Shown: piece after piece, positions 11,530 to 23,545 of the stretch
Numbering within the stretch: the first letter of the stretch is position 1
How the letters are laid out: each line of letters starts with the position of its first letter
DNA from: Larus michahellis
Taxonomy: Eukaryota > Chordata > Aves > Charadriiformes > Laridae
Length of the DNA: 64,000 nt
NCBI RefSeq assembly: GCF_964199755.1
Contig: NC_133906.1
Span: forward strand, 1,240,001 to 1,304,000
Reading direction: 5' to 3'
Translations under genes and position numbers: made by a program
Notes under the pieces: generated by a model
Seen by the model: only the letters and a program-made list of their open reading frames with translations
Databases searched by the model: none
Told to the model about the DNA's origin: nothing

Positions 11530-13220
11530 CCCACGCGTGTCACCCCTCCGTGTGGCATCCGCCCCCGCGGGTGTCAGCGGAGCTGCCCCCCGGGTCCTCT
11601 CTGCCCCCCCTCGCCCCCCCCCCAGGTGTTCACCCTATTCTGACTCACGTGTCTTACCTGTGTCCCCCCCACCCAGGTGTCCCAGTCACCCCCCACGGGT
11701 GTCACCCTGCTGAGCCACTCGTGTCCCACCCACCCACACGGGGGTGTCACCGCGGGCGGTGTGCCACTCGTGTCCCGGCCACCCCCATGGGTGTTAGTGG
11801 AGCGTGCCCCCCCCACATCACATCTGCCCCCCACGGGGTTCACCCTACTGTGGCTCATGTGTCTTATCTGCCCCCCCCCCGCCATGTCCCAGACGCACCC
11901 GTGGGTGTCACCACAGTGTACCACTCATGTCCCACCTGCCCCCACGGGTGTCACCCCGCCGCGTCCCCTAGGGCTGTCCACCCCCCAGGGGTGCCGCTGT
12001 GGTTGCCCCCACCCCCCGCTTCCTAGCCATCCCCACGAGTGCCATCACAGTGTGCCCACCCCCCCCGCGTCCCCTCTGCCCCCACGGGTGTCACCCCACC
12101 ACGTGCCATCCGCCCCCACGGGTGTCACCATGGTGTGCCCCTCGTGTCCCAGCCACCCCCACGGGGTGTCAGCAGAGTGTGGCCCCCGTGTCCCATCTGC
12201 CCCCCACGGGGTTCACCCTACTGTCACTCACGTGTCCTATCTGCCCCCCCCCCGAGTGTCACTGTGGTGTGCCCCCCACCCCATCCCTCGTGTCCCAGCT
12301 GCCCCCACAGGTGTCACGCACTGTGCCCCCCCCCCCCCCCCCCCCGTGTCCCATCAGCACCCATAGGATGTCACCATGGTGTGCTCACCCCCCCATGTCC
12401 CACACACCCCCACAGGTGTCACCCTGCTATGCCCCCCCCCATGTCCCGTGTGCCCCCAGGGGGTGTCACAGTGGTGTGCTGTCCGTGTCCCATCCGCACC
12501 CACAGGTGTCAACCCCTGTACACCCCACCTGTCCCCCACGGGTTTCCCCCTGCTGTGCCCCCCCGCCATGTCCCAGCCGCCCCCACAGGTGTCACCCCAC
12601 TGTGTACTCCCATGTCCCGTCTACCCCCGTGGGTGTCACCCCGGTGCATGTCACCCCCATCCCCTCCTGTGGGGTGTCGTGCTGCTGTGCCTCCCCCCCC
12701 GCCCCGCCCCGAGCGGTGACACCCATGTGTGTCCGTCCCCCCCCCCCCCACGTGGCTTGTCCCCAGGGGTGTCACCCTGGCCTGCGCCCACCCTCCCTGT
12801 GTCCCGGGGGGCTGTCACCCCAGGGTGCCCCTCCAGCCCCCACAGACCCCGTGAAACTTCACCTCGGCAGGTGGCCCCCATCCCTCTGCCCCCCCGCTGG
12901 GGTGACCCCGGAGTGTCCCCCATCCCTCTGTCCCCACCCACGGGGTGCCCCCCGGCGTGTGCCCCATTCTTCCATCCCACCCCTGGGGTGCCCTATTCCC
13001 ATGGGATGTGCCCCATCCCTCTGTCCCCTCCCTGCCGGGTCCCCCCCGCCATGTACCCCATCCCTCTGTGTCCCATGTGGGGTGCCCTACCCCTCTGTCC
13101 CCCTCCCGTGGCATCCCCCCACCCGTGTCCCCCATCCCTCTGCCCCCCCGCGGGGTGTCCCCTGGCATGTGCCCACATCCCCCTGTCACCTCCTCAGGGT
13201 GCAGACCCCCCCCCATCCCA
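11530..13220. repeat. C-rich minisatellite, about 45 bp unit
   Basis: Degenerate tandem copies of a roughly 45-bp unit built on CCCACGGGTGTCACCCC and GTGTCCCA motifs run from about 11,530 to 12,860. A related but distinct sub-array follows to about 13,220, with the motif CCCATCCCTCTGCCCCC. Poly-C stretches of 10-16 bases punctuate it. A 467-residue open frame runs 11,999-13,402 on the plus strand, and others overlap it. Because 45 is a multiple of three, stop codons are avoided over many units, and none of these is credible as a protein. Confidence 0.8.
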
Positions 13221-14829
13221 CACCAGGGAGCTCCGCGTTGGCCGAGGGTGGGGGGATGAGGAACCCCAACTGCGAAACCCCGGAGCCCCCGCCAGCTGGG
13301 GGGGTGGGGACACCTCGCGGGTCCCCAAGGCGCAGCATCGCCCCGGATAAACATCAGATAATCAATAAGTCACGCGGAGCAGGGGGGGACAAATCCCCCT
13401 GAGGTTTGTCCCCCACGGGGGGGGGGGGACGACACACACTTGGCCCAGAAGTTTCCAGTTTAACTTTTTGTCAGGATTTTTTTGCTGCTGGGGGAGGTGT
13501 TGGGGGGGGGGGGTAGGGTGGGGGGCGGAATTTCTTTTTTTATTTCCCCCCTTTTGAAGGGTGGGCACTGAAAAATTGGCGGTTGAAAAAAAAAAAAAAT
13601 TCATTAAACCCCCGCTCCCGAGGCGAGGGCAACTTTCCAGGGACAAACAGCCCCCCCGCCGCCCCTCCCCCCCCCCCCAAAAAAAAACCACCACCCCCCA
13701 CCCAACCCACCGCCCCCCATTCCCACAGCCTTTCCGCCCGCCAGCGAAAACGCCCCAAACCTCCCCAAAGCAGAAACCCTGACAAAAATGAAACCGGGTT
13801 TGTGTTGCCGTTGATTTTTTTTTAAAATTTTTTTTTTTTTTTTTTCCACGGGAATGCGAAATCGCTTCCCACCCCGCTCCCTCCTCTCGGAATGAAACAA
13901 AAAAAAATAAAAAAATTTCAGGTTTTAGAGGTTGGGGGGGGGACTGGGATGGGGGAGCTGCGCGGATGCGCCGTTTGAGCCACGTCTCGTGAATGATGCG
14001 CCTTCGGCAGATTCAGGCATTGGGATTTTTGGCCACGCTCCGGCTTCCCAAAAACACCCCCCTCTCCTGGGTGGCAGCGATGGGGGGGGCCATGCCCCAT
14101 CCTCCCGGGCACCCCTTGTGCCCGGGCCCGGTTGGCATCGCCCCCCTCCCCCTGGCACGCTCTTCCCCGCCTGCCCCCGCCATTCAGCTTCTCGCCCCCC
14201 CAGAAAAAGGCGGCGGAGGAGCCTCATGCCAGGGATGCGGGTGGCACCGGCGACGCGTGAGAGAGGACACCACCCAACTCTGTCACCGCCCGGCCGCGGT
14301 GACACCAGCGACACTGCCCAGCACGGGACACCTCCTCAACCACCTGGGCTTCTCGTCATCATTTCTTTTGCCCTTTTTTTGGCTATTTCTCAGCACCCGA
14401 GTGCGCCCCGACCCCCTGATGCCACCGCGCAGGGTGGCCCGTCCCCCTCGCAAAATCCAGCAGCGGGAGTTTGGCACCCACCAAATGTCCTCTCCCGGCC
14501 GCCGCGGGATTTCGCTGCTCCCGTGAACCAAAACTCGCCCTTTCCTGAGGGCTGAAGTCCCCTGGGAGAGGGGAAACTGAAGCACGGAGCCCAGTGGGCA
14601 CCTGCTCGCAGTGGTGGCAGCAAGGCTGGGGCTCCAGCCCGGCGCTCCCCAGCAAACCTCCCGCTCCCCAGTGTCCCCCCATTTGTACCCGCTGCCCGGC
14701 ACCCAGTGCTCTGGCCCTGGGGAGGACGGGGTCCCCCAGAGTCCCCAAACGGGCGCATCCTCATGGCATGGGGACAAGGGCGTCCTCCTGGGGATGCAGC
14801 CCATGAGCCTCCGTCCGGCTGCTGGACCA
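13221..14829. other. Unique DNA with homopolymer tracts
   Basis: Between 13,400 and 13,925 there are unusually many homopolymers: poly-G near 13,418 and 13,502, poly-A near 13,585 and 13,679, and poly-T near 13,815-13,846. From 13,930 to 14,830 the DNA is ordinary GC-rich unique sequence with no recognised gene or repeat. Assembly accuracy at the homopolymers is doubtful. Confidence 0.5.
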
Positions 14830-15990
14830 GTATCCCTTGGTGTGCTGGGGGCTGGGGGGGGCCACGGGGACGGGGTGGAGGGCAGAGGGGACAGGGATGG
14901 GGGATGGGGGGGCCAGGGATGGAGGGTGAGGGGGACAGGGATGGAAGACGACAGGGACTGTGATGGAGAGTGAGGGGGCTGGGGATGGAGGGTGATGGGG
15001 ATGAGGATGGAGGGCGAGGGGACGTGGATGGAGCAAGACGGGGAAGGGGATGGAAGGCGAGGGGGACAGGGATGGAGGATGAGGGGGATGGTGACGGGTA
15101 TGGAGGGCAAATGGGACAGGGATGGAGGATGACAGGGACAGGATGAGAGGGATGAGGATGGAGGATGATGGGGATGAGGATGGAGGGCGAGGGGACATGG
15201 ATGGAGCACGAAGGGGAAGGGGATGGAGAGTGAGGGGGACAAGGACGGAGGGCAAGAGGATGGTGACAGGGATGGAGGGCAAATGGAACAGGGATGGAGG
15301 GTGAGGGGGACAGGGATGGAGGGTGACAGGGACAGGATGGGAGGGGCGAGGATGGAGGATGACGGGGATGAGGATGGAGGGCAAGGGGATGTGGATGGAG
15401 GGCAAGGGGACATGGACGGAGCAAGACGGGGAAGGGGATGGAGAGTGAGGGGGACAAGGATGGACGGTGAGGGGGACAGGGATGGAGGATGACAGAGCCA
15501 GGATGAGGGGGATGAGGATGGAGGGTGACAGGGACAGGATGAGAGGGGTGAGGATGGAGGATGACAGGGATGAGGATGGAGGGCAAGGGGACGTGGATGG
15601 AGCATGACGGGGAAGGGGATGGAAGGCGAGGGGGACGGGCATGGAGAGTGAGGGGGACAAGGATGGAGGGCGAGAGGATGGTGACAGGGATGGAGGGTAA
15701 ATGGGACAGGGATGGAGGGTGAGGGGGACAGGGATGGAAGACGACGGGGACAGGATGAGAGGGACGAGGATGGAGGATGACGGGGATGAGGATGGAGGGC
15801 AAGGGGACATGGATGGAGGGCGAGGAGATGGTGACGGGTATGGAGGGCAAATGGGACAGGGATGGAGGATGACAGGGACAGGATGAGAGGGACGAGGATG
15901 GAGGATGGTGGGGATGAGGATGGAGGGCAAATGGGACATGGACGGAGGGTGACAGGGCCGGGGATGGAGGCCATGGGGCACAGGGGACAG
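14830..15990. repeat. Polypurine minisatellite, 21-22 bp unit
   Basis: About 1.15 kb of tandem copies of units such as GACAGGGATGGAGGGTGAGG and GATGAGGATGGAGGGCGAGG. Spacing between successive ATGGAG cores measured by eye is 21-22 bp, giving about 55 copies. Higher-order blocks are visible: sequences ending in GGAGCAAGACGGGGAAGGGG or close variants recur near 15,030, 15,210, 15,420 and 15,600. The plus strand is nearly all purine plus T. Minus-strand open frames of 513-628 residues across it are rich in P, S, H and L and are attributed to the repeat. Confidence 0.9.
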
Positions 15991-18900
15991 GGACAGGATG
16001 CCAAGCCTGCCTGCAAACGGCAGCGCCGCCGCCGCTCTCTGCCCACCGGCACCGATGCCCAAACCTCCCCCGCCGCACCGGGCACCAGCGGGGTTTGCAG
16101 GAATGACGCGGCGGGGGGACACGCAGGGCATGGAGGTGACGCTGGGCAGCCAGGCCCTGTGGCGGTGACGGGGAGGGGGGTTCATGCAGGTCTGTGTCCC
16201 CCCCGGGTGGCGGCAGGGGACTGTGGGACAGCAGCTGGAGGGCAGGAGACGCATCCCAACAGCCCCCAGAGCCCAAACACGCTCAAAAATACCGAACCCC
16301 AAGCCCCCCCAAGCCCGGCCGCTGCCATCCGAGTGGGTGACAGAGCTGGCACTCGCTTGTCACCTCCTCCGCAGCGGGTGCGGGGCGTCTGCTGGCAGAG
16401 GGGACCCAAATCCGGCCAGACGCTGCGCCAGGAGCCCCCGACCGTGGTGACATCCCTGATTTTGGGGGTGGGATGGATTTTTTCCACCATCGAAAGCCTC
16501 TTGCAATGGGTTTCCCCATGTAACCTCCCAGAGCTGGGGTGGGGGAACCTGGTGGGACGCACTGGGAAGCTGGACGGGATCCTCCGTCTGCTGCGCCAGA
16601 AGTGCCCCCCTACCCCCCGCCCCCGGCCCCAGCAAGTCGGGGTCAGGCTGGCACAAACCCCTTGTTTTTTTAGAAACCAGTTTGATGCCAGAAAAGCCAA
16701 GCGGGAGCTTTTTGGGCACCGACCTCCAGAGTGTTCTGGCCACACCTGGGGTCAGAGTGACCCACCGTCCTGCCCGGTGGCTGCCCCAGGGGACACGCCA
16801 CCCCCTTGTCCCCCAGTTGGGGGGCCGCGGGAGTCCCCACCTTCCCGGCCCCCAAAGCCTCGGGTGCCAGGGAGGGGGTGACCTGAGCAGCACGTAGCCC
16901 TCGGCCGGCCCCCGCCGCCCCGTTAATTGAGGCTCTGTCTGCGTTAATTTTTAACCCCAGCTGTCTCCCACATGGCGGCTCCCGCTGGCCCCGCTTCCCC
17001 CGGGGACGTCGCGGTGCAGGGACCAGCCACCCCTTCCTGGAAAGGGCTGGGGGGAGGACGCCAGCCCCCGCTGCCCAGGAGGGTTGCCAGGGGGTTGGTG
17101 GCCCTCCTGGGAGCCCAGCCTGGGTCCCCCGGATGGTTCGGGGAGAGGGACGTGGCTGCAGGGCAGGCGTGTGGCACTGGCCTTTGCAAGCCGGGGTGGG
17201 GGCCGCAGCCTGGGCTGTCCCCCCGGCTCCTCCACGAGCGGCCGCAGCCGCTGCCCGGGAATGTCCTGGCAGGAGGGACCCGGGCCTCAAAGCAAACAGA
17301 CGCTGGCGGCGGTTGGGAGAAGGGCAGGAAGCCGCTTTCCCTCTGCCCTCTCCCACCCCGGCATGGCGGAGCCAGGGGGGAGCGCGGCACGGTGAGCAGC
17401 CCCCAGCCGCCGGCAAGGAGCCCAGGCAAGACCCCCACCCCAAACCAGCCCTTGTTGGGGGCCGGGGAGCTGCGCCAAGGGACACCCCGGCCACGCCGCC
17501 TTTGCCGGGAGGACGGGGGTCTGCCAGAGGGCCGGGGGGGCTGCTGGGCGACCCTACACCTACGTGCCACAGGGACACGGGAGCCACAGCGTTCCCACCT
17601 CCGGGGACCCTGGCAGGCCTTGGATTTTTTAATTTTTTTTTAATTTTTTTTTTTTTTTTTTTTGAGCCGGGGATTCGCCTGGAATTCAGACGCCCACGTG
17701 GTCCAAAATAGCCTGGCTCCCAACATCCGGAGCGCCCTGCGAAAGCCATCTGCCTGCGCAGGCAGGGCAGGCAGCCGCAGGGCCGGGCACGCCGAGGCGG
17801 CTCCCGGCCCTTCCGGGGGGCTCCCGCGCCCACTGCGGGGGCTTGCAGGGACGCGGTGCCCCAGCCCCACCAAGAAGAGAGGGACAGGCAGGCGCCGGGA
17901 CGCGCGGCCGGGCAGGGGACACTCGTCCTGGGTCACTTTAACACGGGAGCTCTCCCGGCACCCGCAGATCTTTGGCTCAGGCCAAGCTGCTGCTCGGCAG
18001 CCGGGTCTGGGAAGACACACTAGTGACACGAAAGCACCCATTCTCAGCTCAGGGCGGTTGCCCTTCAGGTGGGAGCTGAAATGCAGAGCAAGCCAGGCTC
18101 AGGGGGAAAATTATCCCTGCTCCGCTCGTCTCCTCCCATGTTTCGCCTCTTGGCCAGCCCTGTGTCACCGTCTCAAACCCAGCACCAGCCCCGTGGTGGC
18201 ACAGGCGCCTTCAGCCCCAGCGCCTGGGACAAGAGGACGCCTGCTCGACGTGGTCCCTCCTCCTCGCAAGCCCCCACCACGGGGGCTGCCGGGCTGGACG
18301 GGGCGATCCGAACGGCACCCATCCACCCAAACAAGCAAACACCCACATGGGTGAGGCCAACCGCGGTTTTAGAAAAAGCCGTGCGAGTTAAATGATTTCC
18401 CTGGGAAACACCAGAAGTCACTTACGGCAAGAGCTAACTTGGGCAATGCTTGAGTCAGGAGCCGTGGAGAAACAACCGTGAAAACTGTGCCGGCCTCCTC
18501 CTCCTCCTCCTCCTCCTCACCAGGGCATCACCTCCTGCCCAGCACGCCCCGCTCCGCGCTGCGCCCCAAGTCTTGCCCGTACCCCTTCCCGGCAGGCAGC
18601 CTCGGCGGCAGCGGGGATCCAGGTTCCTGAGGATGACGGTGAGTCTCATCTGGGCACGTTTGGGTCTGATTGGAGGCCGCAGAGGAGCAATGGCCTGGAG
18701 CTCGTAGCCCAAGACCTGGTTCACCGCAGCATCCCTCCAGACACGTTGGTGTACGTGGGCTAGCAGCCAGCAATGTCCACGGGCACAGGAGAAGGAGACG
18801 ACCTCTGGGTTGCCGAAGCAGGGGACCATCCCCCGTCTTTTATAGGGAACATTTTGCCCCACAGCAGGGCCCAGTTTGGGGGATCCAGCCCCCCGGGAGC

Positions 18901-21900
18901 GCTGGGAGCAGAGCCCCTTGCCAGCGAGGACGCCAGCCTGGGGGGATGCTCTGAAGAAGAGAATCTCTCGGGAGCCCCAGAGGCACGGGAACCTCAGAGC
19001 AGAGTTTAACCCAAAGGGTTATGAGCCCCACCCCGGCCATGGAAAACCCCGTCGTCCATCGCGTCCCTGCGGAGGCGGGTCAGGTCACCCCTTTGGCGGT
19101 GAGAAACGGTGAGGCTGAGAGGGCCTGGCAGCCAATTGATGCTCTGTCGCCTCCCACGGTCGCAAAGGCTCTGAGAAAAGGTGTGTGGTGGGTCCCTCCA
19201 CGGTGACATCCCGCTCGGATGCATTCCCCCCCGATTTTCACCTCCCCTCTTCCCAGCAACGCAGCCGCAGCTGAGCCCCGATGGAGACACTGCGACAGGG
19301 ACGTAAGCCATGCACACCCTTCCTTGCAGAGAGGACTCTCGAACGCCACCTTCTCTGCTTGGGTTGGTCTCCTTTGCCCAGCGCCACCACCGTAGGCCTG
19401 AGGAGCAATCACCCTCTGACTCTTAGGTGCCCCAAGCCCACCACGCTCCTCTCTGCTCCCGTTTGCTGCCCGTAAAAGGCGTCAGCAGCAACGTGTGATC
19501 GATGCTATTGAAAGAAGCTGACGGATCTGACTCTATGGGTATAGGAAGCCGTCCCCCCTTGGTCACCTAAACACCATCCATCATTCAGGCTGATGCCACC
19601 TCTGCGCTGATCCGCAGCCTGTATTGGATTGGAAGATGTCAAAAGGACCCGTTACATCCAGATGACTCTTCCTCCAGGAAGGAACCTTAGGGGCTGAGCA
19701 ATATCTGCATGTCTTTCACATCACATCTGAAAAACACCTAAGAAACCTTCAAGGTATCTCTCCTCGCTCCATCTTCAAGGGACCCTTCAACATCAGAGTT
19801 CAACTACAACGGCAGCACCAAATTCTTGGGCAAGCTGAGATGTGCCAGGGGGCCCATCAAGATCTTCTGGGAGACACCTTCTGCAGCCAGGAGACAGCAC
19901 TCACTCGCTCTCCTGCTGTCACAGAAGCCACCTCTTCACTAGGAAGCTCTCTGTGACCCGGCTGGGAACACTGGTCCTTAATGGAAACGGGCCAGATGGT
20001 CTCCCAACCAGCTGCTTCCCATCCCACCTTGCTGCTCTCCTTCGCTGGAGGCTTCCCTGAGCCCACCCATTCCCCACACCCAGGGGGGACCTCTGCCGCC
20101 CCCCAGGAACGTCTGGCATTGAAAGCCCCTGCAGGTGGAGAAGAGTTAGGCCTGAAGTTCTGACTTGTAGCTCCATTTCTTCCGGGGCAAACACAACCCA
20201 AGAAAGCACGGCAAAGCGCCAGCCTGGAGTTGGATGGGAACAGACCACCATCTCCTTACCTAGGAAGACCAACTGGACTTGTCAAGAGGAAAGAAATTCA
20301 TCTACATCTCACACATATGGTCTCATCCTAATGGATATGTATGAGCATAAGGGAAGAAGAATAACCTTCTGGTTAGGCTAAGGGCTTGGCAGTTGAGATT
20401 TCGCGATGCTATTCTCAGCGCTGTCCACACCTTGCTCCAAAGCCTTGGAAAACTCTTTATCCATCCTCAGGCCTCACACTTCCATCTGGAAACGTGGCCG
20501 ATACCTATTTTGCGCTCGCAGCGAAGGAGAGAGGAGGGACATTTGAGATGCGTCTCCCTCCTAGGGCGACTCTCGTTTCGAGTTAAAGAGAGCGGCCATG
20601 AGAGATGGGAAGAAGGAAGAGCCACGAGGCTCTGCCGGGAAAGCTCCAGCGCTGCTTCAGGCTTCCTAGAAAACTCAAACCTTGGGGGGAAGAGGGAAAA
20701 AAGTCCTTTCCCAGCAGTCCGGGGCAGCACAACGCATCACCTCTGATAGCCCAGAGCAAGTTGGAGCTCTCGGAGTATGTTTTCATCCTCATGACCCAGC
20801 CCCAGATGCTTCCTGGGCTCGATGTGTTCCAGGAGGGATCCATGGACATGCACTGTCTAAGCCGGGGGTAGCACCCGGGATGACCCGCCAGGCTGCCAGC
20901 CGGACAGGAGGCAACAGGCTGGTGGTGGAAACCCATTGTTTGTTTGTCAGAAAAGCTGCACCTAGAAGCATGCTGTTGCCTGCTGGAGGATGGTGCCACC
21001 ACCAGGACCCACACCAGCCGGTGGCCCTGCCTGAGGTGCTCCAGGGAATGAGATCCTCCAGGCACCCCGAGATGTTCCAGGGGCCTGCGGCACGTGGCCG
21101 GGCTGGAGCTGGGAGAAGTCATTGGCTTCCCAGAGTTGGATGAGGTGTCCCCTCTCCCCACCACTTCCCCATTGCTGGGAGACCCGGTGTCTCTCTGTGC
21201 CCATGCTGGGCAGCATCACCCACCTCCAGCCCAGCACGGGGGTCCCACCCCTGTCCTGGCTCTCCCAGCCCCACAGTGGCCTCAGACCACACCAAGGGTG
21301 GCCCTCCCCACCCTGCCTCCCCTAGCCCCCCTGCTCCCCCGGCTCGGCACTGGCTGGGACCCCGCTCCCCGGAGGGACGCCATCACAGGCTCCCTCCTCC
21401 GTCTCCTCCTCCTCCTGTGGGGCATTTCTCCCCAGCCCTGCAAGGAGAACACGGAGCAGCCGTAAATCCTTCCTGGCAGACCAAAGCTCTGCCAAACTCT
21501 CCCTTCCACCCAAATTTATGGAAAAGCAGGTCCCTGCCAGCGAAGCGCAGTACAATGGCGAGGTAGAACATGCGGTGCTCGCCGGCTGCCTCCTCCGCTG
21601 ACAGCCCTTCTCTTTCTCTTCCTCGGGCTGTCCCCCCACCTCACCATGGCCTGGGGATGGATACATCCCTGCTCAGCTGGAGCACCCAGGGCACAGTTTG
21701 CCCCCCTCATCCCGCTCCCCCTGGGGAACACCAGCCCCCCAGGAGCGCTCCAAGCCACCAGTGTGAGCACGGAGCCCCAAAGCAAGGGAGACTCCCCACG
21801 GATGGGCACAGATGAGCCCCCCACCACCTCGTGCCACCCCCTTCCCCCCTGTAACCCCCCGGGGCTGGCAGGGGGAAGAGCCCAGACGTTGTGGGGGGAA

Positions 21901-21940
21901 GACGGAGGGCTCGGGGAGGGAGTGGAGAGCCAGAAGCTGA
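15991..21940. other. Unique intergenic DNA, no gene seen
   Basis: About 6 kb without a recognisable gene, RNA or transposon. GC falls from very high (16-19 kb) to moderate (19.4-20.6 kb). A poly-T tract lies at about 17,637-17,663 and a CTC triplet run at about 18,497-18,517. The short AT-rich patch near 16,921-16,960, with two GTTAAT cores, and the AT-richer interval 19,480-20,420 differ from their surroundings but carry no identified function. Open frames up to about 390 residues are low-complexity or overlapping. Confidence 0.45.
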
Positions 21941-21944
21941 GCAT

Positions 21945-22160
21945 CGCCGGGGATTTCACCGCGGTAGCAAAGGTCAGCCGCGTGCCAGCCCCTTCCTCCG
22001 CTGTCACGGCAGAGGTAGAGCTGACAGCAGACCCCAGTATTTGCATTTCCTGATGGCTGCGTGCTGAAATTTGCAGTCTTAATGGTGCATTAATGCTGGC
22101 TCCTGCATTTCATTACTTCCGAGAGCGAGAAAAGGCACAGGGCGAAAATAAAAATTCCCC
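21945..22160. promoter_or_regulatory. Candidate regulatory element with octamer motif
   Basis: An AT-richer island in GC-rich DNA. It contains a perfect POU/octamer motif ATTTGCAT at 22,039-22,046, followed by GTGCATTAATGC near 22,085, a near-palindrome with a TAAT homeodomain core. Such islands in vertebrate intergenic DNA are often conserved non-coding elements. Function is inferred from motifs only, and conservation could not be examined. Confidence 0.3.
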
Positions 22161-23379
22161 TCAACTCAGCCGGGTGAGCCTGGCCACCGAGCGCCTGGCT
22201 CCTGCTGGCCACCCGAGCAGGCGTCTGCAGGCTGGCCCCCGGCCCTGAGCCGCACGTCTGCAGAAATCCCATTTTAAAACATCACCTCTTTCCTTCGTTT
22301 TATCCTTAACCCCGGGATGCTCCTTCCCAGTTACGGTGGAGCCCGGAGCCCGTGCTCCCCCCTGCCAGGCTCCCCCGGGACCCCCCGGCACAGGGGGAGA
22401 TGCTCTGGAGAGGCGACTCCTCGGCCGCCTGCCCCGTGTCTCGCATCCCGCGCTGCACAGGTCAGGGAATTCAAGATACTTTTTTGCCCAAATGAGACTT
22501 GGCTGCTGCTTCTTTGCTGCAGCCTGGACACGCATTTCTGGGCCTGAGCACTTGGAAACCTCCCTGGTTTCCAGGGAGGAAAGCCCGGGGAAGAGGGACA
22601 GCCAAGGGAGCAAGCACCAGCGCTGGAGGAGGCCGAGCCGAGGGACGAGGGGGGAACCTCCCCGATGTTCAGCATGGGCCAGAGCAAAGCTTGCCTGCTG
22701 GTCATGCTCTCTGCAACGTGCTTTTTGGGGTGAGTTTTGGGGTGTCCAGCACGCCGATGGCCAGCACCCTCTGTGACCCTGGGGACTTTGACTCACGCAT
22801 GTGTCCTAGCCCGACCCACGGGCCAGGAGGCACGTGGAGGAGAGCACCCGGGCAGGACCGCAGCATCTCCTGGGGCTTTCAGATCTGCAAACCTCTGTGT
22901 CTCTACCCGCTTTGATTTTGAGATCCACCATCAGCAGGGTGGCTCCTCTCCCATCCCCTCCCTTGTTTGGGATTCACGAAGGTCTCAGCCAGAAGGTCTC
23001 AGAGAATTAGGTCGGATGAATGTGACTCCCCAATCCCCCAAAAAAACCCAACCCCATCCCCAGGGTCTCCAGACCCTCCATAACCCTACTTGAAAGCGAC
23101 GGGCCAGAGCTGACCCCAAGACCTCCGTCTGAGCAGCCTCCCACCGTCCCCCGGGCCAGGGAGGACCATCCATCACCCCCATGCCATCTGGGGGGCATCG
23201 ATAGCTGGGGAGCGGGGAGGGGGAGCCCTTCCTCCATCCCCCCCCACCCCCCGGGTGACCCTCCCGATGCCCAGCCTGAAATTCCCGCTTGCTCTCCCCA
23301 GCCTGGTTTCCATCGGCGCGGCCAGCCGGCAGCCCCCTCCTGCCCAGGCGGGCCTGCCCTGCCTTTCCCGGCCGTAAAA
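22161..23379. other. Unique intergenic DNA
   Basis: Ordinary GC-rich sequence with no recognised gene, RNA or repeat. Overlapping open frames on both strands of 120-211 residues show no family resemblance. Confidence 0.45.
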
Positions 23380-23545
23380 ACAACGGGGGCAGTGGAAATA
23401 TTTCGGAAACACCTTTTACAGTTCTCTAGGCAGGGCTGCAGTTAACCCCTAAAGGAGCTGGCTGCCATCAGGAAAAACAATTTCATTCCAGCCAAATTAT
23501 TTCACAGGAAGAGGCTGATTTTGGTGCCATTTCTGACGCGGATGA
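23380..23545. promoter_or_regulatory. Candidate regulatory element, AT-richer island
   Basis: A compact AT-richer stretch with motifs resembling a TEAD site (CATTCCA, near 23,494), an ETS core (CAGGAAG, near 23,506) and AT-rich homeodomain cores (AAATTATTTC). It contrasts sharply with the flanking GC-rich DNA and does not match CR1. The call rests on motif content and composition only. Confidence 0.25.

Noticed and set aside
14283..16302. Minus-strand open frames of 513, 600 and 628 residues
   Set aside because: They lie over the 21-22 bp polypurine minisatellite. Three overlapping frames on the same strand are all open and encode P/S/L/H-rich periodic sequence, which indicates absence of stop codons in the repeat and not selection.
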